Source: Apostichopus japonicus (taxonomy: Eukaryota > Echinodermata > Holothuroidea > Aspidochirotida > Stichopodidae). From it: a stretch of DNA of 64,000 nt. The DNA is taken from the NCBI RefSeq assembly GCF_037975245.1, contig NC_092564.1:13356484-13420483 (forward strand), written 5' to 3'. Positions 49,801 to 61,800 of this stretch are shown here, in pieces (position 1 is the stretch's first letter; every line of letters begins with the position of its first letter). Position numbers and translations under genes: made by a program. Below the pieces are notes generated by a model. It searched no databases. It was given only the letters and a program-made list of their open reading frames with translations, and was not told the DNA's origin.

Positions 49801-52800
49801 GTCTAGCAAGAAATTCGATTTGAAGCAAATGTTTATGTTACTGTTGTAATGTACGTCTCCTGCAATATATCCCTTTAAGCACAACATGGTTGTGGTGATT
49901 GTTTATTTAAAAAAAGTTCCATTTACTAACTGATAAATGCTTCTGAGGATAATGGAGCAAATAACTTTCTATCCTCCTTAATATTATGAAGAGTGAAAAT
50001 TTAAGAAACGATGAAAGACAAATTTTCAATTTGTATTTAAAAAACGACAAACTTAGTAAAATCCACGCGTCTGCTGGTGTCCCACTTCTGTGAAACAAGA
50101 TATTTTTGAACCTCTCCTTCTTTTCATACACATTACAGCCCACATATTGTGAATGACTCATTAATGTATCACTTTTAGTTGAACTCTAGTAATAATAATA
50201 CTCATCACTGAAGGTATATCAATCCTATACATATTTACAAATCCTACTTCGGTCAGGTGTGCTGTAAAGTCAGATAAATATGACAGTCATCATACATTAA
50301 CAAAATCTAGTCTATTTACAAATCCTACTTAGGTCACGTGTACTGTAAAGTCAGATATATATGACAGTTATCATACAGTAACTAAATCTAGTCTATTTAC
50401 AAATCCTACTTAGGTCAGGTGTACAGTAAATTCAGGTATATGACAGTCATCATACATTAACTAAATCTAGTCTATTTACAAATCCTACTTAGGTCAGGTG
50501 TGCTGTAAATTCAGGTATATATGACAGTCATCATACAGTAACTGAATCTAGTTTATTTACAAATCCTACTTCTAAGGTCAGGTGTAGTGTAGATTGAGGT
50601 ATGTATGACATCCATCATACATTAACTAAATCAAGTCTATTTACAAATCCTACTTAGGTCAGGTGTTCAGTAAATTCAGGTATATATGACAGTCATCATA
50701 CATGCAGTAACTAAATCTAGTCTATTTACCAATCCTACTTAGGTCACGTGTACTGTAAAGTCAGATATATATGACAGCCATCATACAGTTACTACTGTAA
50801 ATCTAGTCTATTTACAAATCCTACTTAGGTCACGTGTACTGTAAAGTCAGATATATATGACAGTCATCATACATTAACTAAATCTAGTCGATATTTACAA
50901 ATCCTACTTCGGTCAGGTGTACTGTAAATTCAGGTATATATGACAGTCAGCATACATTATCTAAATCATTTCCTGTTTGGTAGTGCCAGTCTTCTATATT
51001 TACTTTATCTTCTACGGTTGTTTGTACAGAAGACTTTGGAGGATTACGTTACTATAACAACACAAAGTTCATTTTGTGAATAAACAAAGCCCTCTGGATT
51101 GAAATCTATAAGCCATTTACATCTTTACCCCTAAATTTACCATCTTTTCAGATGGTTTTATAAGTTTGTAATTTGTATTGTAACCGATAGTTGTGATAAT
51201 GACATGGCTTAGTTAAAAATTTAGATTGATACAAAGCCCCTGCCAAACAGGCCAAGCAGAGAAACAAAACACTCTCGATAGTGCATATCTCTCACCCACC
51301 TTTTTTCCTTCTTGGGGCGGGGCGGGGGGGGGTTGGGGAGAGCACCCTGATGGGCAGCTTTTTAAGCATTTCATGCCTGTGTTATTACTGATATTTTCTT
51401 TTTGGGTGAGTTGAAAGTTCTTCCCTCTTTTACTGTCACTGTCAAGGTCTTCTTCCATTCTCTAATCTTTATTCTTTTGTTGAGAGGGCTTTGTTCCTCA
51501 ATTGTATTTTTTGTACTGGAAGTACTGTATAGATATTGTATAGGTATATACTGTATAGGTATATACTGCATACTGTACAAAGTCAGTTGATCACTGATGT
51601 GTGGAAGACAAATAAGGCACATCAGATATTTGATGAGTTTGTGAAAGATATAAACCCTGTTCTAAGTTGTAAAACATGTCCATGTTGTAAAATAGATATC
51701 TGGCGTATGGCCGATGTAGAGATATAGACAGTACTCTTATACATACGTGTATGTTTTGTGTACTGTAATATGTTAACTGCACCTTTTGTTTGTCTGCAAA
51801 CTTCAAGATAAACTTCAGATCCATCGCAAGTTTGGTCGCAACCAAAAAGGCTGTAATCAAGTATGATAGCTAATGTTAGATAAAGTTGTATTTGTAAGCT
51901 GTCAAATAAAATGTGTTTGTTTGGTATTTTTCATTATATATTGTCAATTATAGCTATTAATGATATAACACACATCCATAGATGCATGAGTTCTGATGTG
52001 GTTTACTTTTAATTTAGAAGAAGGGGGGGGGGGCGGGCGGGATTGTCGGGAGTAGATGGCAGGTTCGGGATAAGTTCACTAGAACACATTATATATTCAA
52101 TATGTACTGCACCAGTGTAAGTGTATGCATATATCCTGCTTTTAAATTTCCTGAGTTAAACTTGGTAGCCAGAGAAACAGTACACTAAGTGCACAAACTG
52201 AAAGAGACTTTTCACCTCCTCCTTCACCCAACAGGATGGACCATCAATGCTAAAGATGGCCTGAAGATTGCACACAATTTATGACTGTGTGATGTCATTA
52301 ATAGAACAACAATCCAAAGGGTTTGATGTTGAAGGATAGGACCCGAAAATTAAACATCTAGTTACATCTTGTTACTTCTTTTGTATGACTATTGAATGAA
52401 ACCGTTATAGTTATTTGTTAGTTACAGAAGTTGTTCTTACTTTTCAGTGATCCAGCTGTGATACAAATTATGCCCAAACCCATTAAATATTGGAGATGGG
52501 GAGAACCGTACCAGCCTAAATCGTTACAACACATCCAAGACTTTTAATTTTCATTTCAGAGAATCACTCCTCTCCTTTGTCACTTTGTGAATCACATTTG
52601 AATGTTGTCAATTTGTTGAACATATAGCAAGTTTAGCAATATTTAGACCAGCTTTTGTAATAACACAATATCTAGCTCTCCACAGTCTGCCGAAGATGTC
52701 CTGTCAAAAACAGCTGATTCATGGTCTGCCGAAGATGTCCTGTCAAAAAACATCTGATTAATTCATTAAGAGATACAAGTTATTGAACTTGAAAGCGACC

Positions 52801-55800
52801 TCATTAGGATTGTAATCTTCAATATAAAGAGGTGTTCTGAATGATTTCATATGTGTATCTAGTGTGGCCATGTATCACCCCAGGTTTAAACAGGTGTTAT
52901 TTTTTCCCCATTTGTTCTCCCAGTAGGCAGGCATGAGGTCCAAGATGGCATCTTTATGCATACAGTACGTTTTAGCTTGGGTATGTGTGTGTATAAGATC
53001 CCCAAGCTTGTACACACTACTGTATATTATAAGTACAAGAGGGGCAGAGGAGATGGGGGGGTTGGGAGTGGATGGGGGAGGGAAACATGTTGACACATTT
53101 CAACCTTTGCATGTGGCTTCCATTGTTGAGTACTAGGTCCCAGTTGTATTTGGTGGATTTGTGGGGTCATTTGAGGTCAGCAAGGTCAAAATATGAAAAT
53201 CTTAAAATTTCTAGGTTAGATACCTCAAGAACAGTTAAGTTTCACAAATTTGGATTGCTCTGATGTTGAACATGTCAACAGTTTGCTCATAAAGCTATCA
53301 AACTGACTTGTTATGGAATTTGGGTACTTGCCCCTCTTGTAATTAGTTTTCCAAACTCAATGCCTAAATCTTATGTTAAGTTTTCAGCTTTTGCTAGATG
53401 GCACACTATGTAGTATATATATTAAATAGGTTGAAGGATTTATTGTGCTGAAAAACATGAAATAGATTTAGTTTCTGTTAACAGTGAAGGTAGATCTTTC
53501 ATCAGAGAAAATCTATGCCTTTTAAAATGAATTTTGTTGTTGTTGCCAGAATGCAAGTTACTAAGTACTGTTAATCTGATAAAAATCTCCTAGTCCCTGT
53601 AACGTCCTACACTTCCTGTTGCTGTAATACGCAACAGAGAATTGCTTTCACAAGGTGAATTATTGATGCTTCATTAATATGCTTACTTATTAATATGCTA
53701 TCTTATGGATATATTACAGTACCTTAACCAGTGAATTATATGCAGCTTAATATTAAAAAAAAAATTCTCCTGGTCTCTTTTGCACAGTTCAAAGATACAT
53801 TGAAATAAAAATGAAATAAAAATGAAATAAAAATAAACGAGTTTGTCCTTTGATCTGTGGAAAATTAATGTATAGAGTTGTTTATTTATATATGTATCAC
53901 ATACTGTACAGTAGTTCCTACAAAGGCATCACATACCGTCAAATTCTACACGCCATAAGAACGTTCAATGTGTCCGTTATCTTGTTAAGTCATTAGTCAC
54001 AATCAAATAGTACAGGTCTGTGTAACTCTTTACACTACACCATAGTGTGGGCGGCTGTTGCATGCTGTATACTGTGTGTAATGTATACTGTACATTCGTA
54101 CATGCTGGCCGGTACCGAACGTGACTGTAGGTCTATGCAGTATGAGGTTTCATCACAGCTCAGGGACACCGTCACAGTTTGTCTGTACATACCAACTACT
54201 GTAACTGAATAGGCTCTCCAGCTTTGGGAGTATATCCATGATCATAATTATACAATACAAAATTAACAAGATAATTTATTCGCTATTTCCTCTCATTTTT
54301 TTAATATTTTTTTCCCCGTCATCTGTTCATTTATTCGTGTCCCTTGTTTCACCTTAAATGTTTAAAGAGAACTTAAGATGACACACATAATTATCCTAAT
54401 TTGAATTTCCGATTTACCCAACATATACTGTAGGTACAGATTTAATTGGTAAACAAATTATGTAATTCAGATCTGAGAAAATATAGCCACCAAAGAGATT
54501 TATAAAAAATGGACCAGAGGTATTTGCATTCATGAATGTAATTTAGAGAATCAAGAGCTGGTTGTCATTAATTATTTGATACACTCGGAATGCTGTATGC
54601 TAGCTTAACACAACTTTCCAGGTAGTCTGTAACAGACACTAAGAATTTGATTGCATTTGCAATGGATTCATGCTTAGTATTGATTAATGCAAATTTGTGA
54701 AGTTTGTACTGGCAGGTAGTTGTGACATTTAATAGATTGGTTAAAGGCCAAAGGTAGCATAAGATAATACAAACATGATAATACAAAAACGGTTAAAAGC
54801 CATGTTAATTTGAAAGGGACTTACAAGTTTGTAATGATTATCTGTTGAGCTTATTATCATATTTTATTTATTTAATTTTTGATTTATTTTTCCATTTTCA
54901 TGGATATATTACAATGTTTACATTAGTGTAGTACCTTGAATTTGTGAATCAATTTCAAGCTACTTGTTATGAAGTATAAATCATAGAGGTAACTTAAATC
55001 ACAAATTGGTCTGACATACAGTAGATATGGGAGAAAGTTGGCTCGTTGCATTTAGTTTATATGCCTCACAATTATCATAGATCACCAATTCAGTGGAGTG
55101 AGGAAAGATGCTTCCTTTTTTTTTGCATACAAATAGGCAGACTATGAATGGCCTGTGTATGTAACTGGAATAGGAGATGGTCTGGAGGAAATGATTCTAG
55201 CATGTAGGATATGTTATAAGATTATGTTATACAAAGTCTCCCTTTTGTACTTTTCAGCCAATCGGCCTTGATAATTTGCAACTGATAATTCACAGTTGTC
55301 AAATAGTTAGAACATATTTGTCATATATATTCATTTGGATCTCCAAAATAGAAAGAGATAGAAAACATGTTTCTTTATTTTTCATTTTCGATATTGTTGC
55401 TTTTAAACAGGACCAGCTGAATCTACCGGTCAGGATTAAATTTGGTCATCTGGGTAAACTTACCCTAAAGATCCCATGGAAGAATCTATACTCTGCACCA
55501 GTGGAGGCTACTCTAGAGGGACTGCACCTCTTGGTTGTGCCAAATGCAGGTACAGTATATGAAAATGATAGAAAATCCCAGCTCGAAACGAACATCTAAG
55601 CACTTTGGGTGGTTGAATGAGAGGGGAGGACATTGGCCGAAGGGGTTTGGACGTAGGAGTCCAAAGGGGACTGGCACAGTAGTAAAAGGTGACCAGTTCA
55701 TTCTCTGCACTTTGGGTAGTAGAATGAGAAGGGAGGGCTTTGACGAGACAGGTTACAAGCCTGTCACTTGTAAATATCAAAACCAGTAAGTTTTGGAATA

Positions 55801-58800
55801 AACATGAACTAAAAGGGTGTTCAAGACACAATGAAGACAGGTTGTTATAAAATAGATATAAGTCTTAGATTAAAAAGAAAGGTTGTTCTTTTATTTTCAT
55901 ATAATACCCATTTAGTTTAATAGATCTTTCTTTTGTTTTTTGAAAAATTTGTCATACTGTGGAAAATAATCTGATTTGATCAATTGGGGCATTAAAATCT
56001 TATGTTTTTGTAGTGATGTTTAGGTTTTCCACCTAAGGAGTTGACTTTGATGGTCTGTGTGCTAGACTTTTTACAAAATGTTCCCAGTCACTTTAGTGAC
56101 TTGTAGAGCTTATGATGTTTAAATCGTTATTCTAAAGGGGAGAATATTCAATAAAGAAAAAGGAAAGAAAAAAGTTAATTGTTAAAAGGGCTTCAGATGT
56201 TAATACTGTATACTTCAGGGGGAAAAATGTTTTTTTTTTGTCAAATTGTAGGAGCATACAAGAGGGATTTCCTAGTCAAGATCGATGTATAATAGGAGGT
56301 GATTATCTTTTGCTGAGAACAGAATTATCTTTATTTTGCAGGACTGGATTTTAGATGGCACAGTATGAATTTGATTAGTCTGCAAAAAAAAAAAAAAAGT
56401 AAGAAAACAACAAACAAGTGTATAAGTAGAGACTACCAGCATTAGTCCTGATTATTATATTGTCTGTTTCAGTACTTAAAATCCAAAAGGCATTAAACAC
56501 TAATAATCTACAATGATACTCACTTTCTACCTCATAGTACTCCCCCTCAGTACCATAAAGTGTCTTGTGGCTATAATTCATTGTCAAATTATGCAGACAA
56601 TATACAATACCAGCAAATTTTAATGACTCCAGGGACTTGGAACTTGAGCTATGAGAGATGGCAATATCTAGGTATTTAGAGTCATTCAATTCATTGTCCC
56701 TCAATTGAAGGTCGACTTTAAACAACAAAAATTGCAAATTTACAAGATGGAGCATTTATAATGCGGGTTTATTCTTGAAGTTAAAATATGACCTTCTAGG
56801 CATAAGTTTAGTCTTGAAGTTGATATGATATTCGTCCAAGATAAAGAAAATAATTAAGCACTTTTCTCAGACATTCAGGAGTATGAAAGTAACACAGTAG
56901 AGTAATATTATTGATGAAACATTTTCACAGGCCGGCTGTAAAATACTTTAAGAAGTGTGGCTATGAGTGACCATTTTTTTTAAATTTCTAGCATATTTAG
57001 GGCTGATATTGATGGACGTTAATTAACGGCAAGTACTGTATACCGAAGAGCATTCATACAGAAAGAACAGTCAACAAGGCCGTCAGAGATCTTTACTTTG
57101 TTGGTTTACTTATAATTTGCAAAATAGTCAAGATTTTAATCAGAATTTGAAAGCGCCTTTTCTCCTTATTGTTTAGAAATGTTAAATTGCAAAACATGTT
57201 CCTATTCTTATGTACAATGTATAGTGTCAAATGAGGGCTAGAATGAAGTACACTTTCAGATGAAAAAATATTGCTTCAAATATTGTGGCTAATGTAAAGG
57301 ATTAGAGTTATTCAATACATTTATGATTTATGACACCCATTGTTTTATAGACAAATGAGCTTTCTAAACAGTAATGTGTACGTCTTCAGATGAAATAACT
57401 CAAACTGAATCCATATTCCCCCCCCCCCCCCCACCTCCTGCATCCTACAGTAGTCAGAAAGACAATGTGACTTTGTTGAGTGACCAGTCAGCTTCTATAA
57501 TTATCTAGCTGTCTTTATTTACTAATTTATGGAAAGTATTGTTTATTCTGAGTGATGAGAGAGATTGCCGTACAAGTAGCATTGACTTCCAGCAGAGCTT
57601 TGTCAGTAACAGTAGTTCTACAGGAAACATCAGCAGTTGTTGCTTCTTGTTCTTCTTTTGATTGATGTAGCTCACATCTGTTTGCTACACAGTGTTTTAC
57701 TTCAAGCAGTCATAAGCTTTTATTTTGATTTATGATAAATTTGATCTATTTGCCAAGCCTTGCATCCTGACTTTATAGGGTCGTGAAAGTATTTTCAGTC
57801 AGTTTGCCCACCACAGAGGTCATTTAGTGCGTTTATACAACACCTGCAAAAGATTTGATCCAGGTGCAGTATCCCTAGATATAGAATAAATTTCCTTTTG
57901 GGATACAGTATTTTGATCAACCATGCTGAGTGCTTGCATTCTCTACACACTCCCAGATCACTATACAAACTGTACGCTGTCACAGTTATTATATACAGTA
58001 CAGTACATCGTTCTCTCATTACAGTTCTGTCAAATAGACATTGACCTGCTTGTGAACTATATATATACATGTCTGTTGTAATAATTGCTGCACAAACAGG
58101 CTACTCAACAAACCATGCTGAAAAACTTAATTCACTGCCCTGTCTGTGGCCTTTTCCGTTTGCCATAGCTGGTCTTTGTGTTTAATAGCAGGTTATTGCA
58201 GCGTGGACGCTAGCTACATGTAAATGCAATGAGGTCATTCCTGAATGGATAAATTTGAATGATACTTACGGATTTACTGAGGCATTGTGGGTAATAGAAA
58301 AGACTAAAGTTCATTGGGATGGATGTAATAGCTCATGAAGGTCAACTTTTGGATATGGCTTGATCTTTCTTTGTCCAGGGTGGGTTTCTATTGAGAAAAA
58401 GGTTGAATGTGTTGAATGAATATTGTACACTTGTACTACTGTGTGCGGTGTGCCACAAGGTTGGTCTTGGGATAAATATCTCATACCATGTAATGAATGA
58501 GAAGCAACTTCAGTGCCTACAGTACATGCTATGCTTTTAAGGTACTAATGTTATTGGATTTAAACATAATTCTTCTCCAGTAGCAAACTTGTTTCACCAA
58601 AACTATGGATATGATAATAAAGATTAATCATGAAAGTGAATAATAGTTTGATCATCCTGCAGTGAGAGATGCGATTTGCGTCTTGCAGTTTACAATATGT
58701 GCATCATTTTAAATTTTATAAACAACCAAAATTGTTGTCCTGTCATGAACTGATTTATATAATCAATTCAATTACATATCAATGCAGTATATCTCACTAC

Positions 58801-61800
58801 TGATTTTCATTTATGTATTGAATTAATTAAATTATTTCATTACTGTATTGACAAGTTTTTATTTTTTTTTTGCTTATACCATATATAGACACTCAATCAC
58901 AAAACTCCAATTTTATATGTAATTAAAATAACCCAACTATCCATTAAGTACAGTACAGGTTATATTTGACTGTACATAACTAAAACATATACACAGTGCC
59001 TGTGACAGACCAACCAGTGACTAGTGTCTATGATTAATATTTGCCATTTCACGGCAGTGTTGTGAACAGCACTGTACTGTAGGTACAGACATTCTCATTC
59101 GGTGCATGCAACAGTATGTGGTCAGTTTGACATCTTCCTATTTTTCAGATGGATAAATCAGATTTTCTAGAATTAAAGCTTAAAGCAGCAGTCTTAGTTG
59201 ATTTAATTCTGTTCAGTATTAAAATCCCACAATGATGTAGGTGTTTAGCTTGTCTCATCAACTTTCACAACAAAATAATGGAGTAAAGGATTTTGAAATT
59301 TTTGAAATTTTCCAAGTTACTTTTTACAGGTCGCTAGTATTATTTAAAATGTGTGTTGGCAACAAAATGAGCTAAGTGGATTATTATTAATTACTGACTT
59401 AGTGTCTTTCATTTGGTGAAAAAGAATTGTTGCCTTAGTCTGATCTTTTGTAATCAAAGTTTGAGTATCACTCGATAGGTTTGGTAAAATTTCCAAGTGA
59501 ACCAGAGTAAGCTACTTTAAGACTTTTGCCAGCGGTGCATGTATAATTAAGTTCCATCCAGACTAAATTACTTCTATTTGATAATAGGATCAAGTCTTGT
59601 CTCAGATCTCCTGATGCATGAATGATCTATAAACCTTCAATCTTGCCCAGAAGTTACAGTAGTACTCTATCCATGCCATTAACTGCATGCAAAGTTCGAT
59701 GATAACAACGTTTCCAAGGGATTATAATAGATGTCGCTTTGTGTTTTGTGATTTTGTACTTTTCTAGAATTTTATGAACAAATAACAGGGAGCATTTAGG
59801 GAATATGTATTGTGCAGAAGAATTTCTGATCATGATGTCTAAGACATGATCATTTCATGCTTTAATATAAGATCCATCCTCCCTTCGTTGCCCAATTGGT
59901 TGGACGGGGGGGGGTGGGAGTTAAATTCAGTGATTCTTCTTTGGAAATAGTTATAATATATAGTGTGCAGTATAGTACTTAATAAGATTTAAATGTCCCA
60001 CCTCTTCATCATGTATAGTTTCCTCTATTTCATTCCTGTCTTACCTGTCTCCTACACAAACACACCCTACACACTGGTAATGTTCTTGCACTATGCCCCC
60101 AATGTGAAAATTCTACTAAATTACTAAATTATGTTAATTATATATGGCCACAGATCTGACAAACCTTGACACAGAGGATCATGTTAGCAATCAATGGTGT
60201 CCTGCACCTACCAGTAATAACACCTAAACTGTTTTCAACCCCTGGGCTTCTTTACCTGTTTCAGATGCTTTCCATATGAGGACAATATTTGGAATTCTTC
60301 ATCGAACTTTGAATCGAAAAATGATTACCACTTTTTATCTCTCACATTTATAGATTGCATCCTTGAATAAATTTACCTGTCTTTAAAGTATCTCTTACTA
60401 AATTGAGAATTGCTGGGTTTTTTGCCTTTGCTTTGTTTTTCTGTAGTCGTCACGGGGACTACAAATGACCGTCTGTGAATCATAAGTATTCATTGGATTT
60501 TCAAAACCCACGACTGAATGAGAAAAGTAAATTATTTAATACTTCAAGCTGATGGAAAACAGCTCACCCTGAAAGAAAGGATGTTCAGCTTTTTTTCTTG
60601 AATGCTATGATTTTATATGTTTTTATCTTCTGTTAATGTAGACATCAAGTATGATGCTGAGAGCGAAGCTAAGAGCAAATGGGAGTCGAAACAGAAGACA
60701 CTGCAGGGTATCGAGGATGCCAAGAAGAAGGAAGCGGAGAGGGACAAACGTGAGCACAATTTTATACGTTTCTTCTTACATCAAGTATTTATGGTTGGTG
60801 CACTGTGTAGTGCATGTTTTACAGTTCTACAGCATATCTTTTTAGTTATCATCAGATCTGGGTTTGGTTGAGGTCTAACCCTCCCCCCCCTCCCTTGTTT
60901 ATTGCATTGTGCCATGACATAGCAAATTTACCTGAGACATGCACTGTATCTTACTCAAACGTTTCCCTTTTGTACTTTTAACAGCTACCGACCCCAAAGC
61001 CGCAGGTTTTGCAGAGAAGGTCGCTACCCAGGTCATCAAGAACATTCAGATTAAAGTGAACGATATACATGTTCGTTATGAGGATCGAACAACGAACAAG
61101 GAGGCACCATTTGCCATCGGTGCCACCCTTGAGGGCTTCTCTGTTCTGGTAGGTTAACAGTTGTACCCAGTTCTCTTACTTTCATACCCATCACTTAACC
61201 ACCCCTTCCAGTTTATCTTCTTGTACATTCAAGCTTTGGATGTAAAGGTTTTGATAACTTCCATGGTAGGTTCCGTTATACACTGATCACCCACACTGGT
61301 ATCATTAACCACTGTGATACATTATCCGTAAACTCCACAACTCCCAACTTTGAAGTTACCAAACCATTGCTATCAATGAAAAGCAATGTGATTCAATGGA
61401 AACCTAGCAGGAATTAGAGGAGGGAAGAGGGGGTGGTGGGGAGGGGGTGTTGTCCAAGAAGTGGGTCACAGTGAGGCATATTGTTAAACAGTTGATATGT
61501 AGGTATATGGAAATGTGCATGAGTGGGCTCATGACTTTGAAGTTACATAACCAATGCTATCCATGTGATTCTTTGCAATGGACACCTGTCATGAAGTATT
61601 TCAAATGGAAGAGTAGGTGTTCCACCAAGAAATGGGTTACCTGGGGTGTAGTTAGATGGAAATGTGCATTAGTGGGGTCAAGACAAGTAATAATAATCAC
61701 TGGTACATACTCCAACAAGGTATTTGGAAAGGGGGGTTCATAGAATTGTAAACCCTTTGTTGTGGAATTTTAATGACATAGCTAGCAACATCTTCATGGA

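Larger units (their letters stand above)
48484..55410 (+). other. VPS13 intron 2
   Basis: A 6.9 kb intron containing the minisatellite at 50232-50967, a 39-base tandem duplication (52685-52759), G-rich runs near 51316 and 52024, and TA/TATG-rich stretches. No exon or RNA gene supported. Confidence 0.85.

Noticed and set aside
56375-56755. 126-codon minus-strand frame in VPS13 intron 3
   Set aside because: Ends in a poly-Phe stretch read from a homopolymer, and has no similarity to anything I know.
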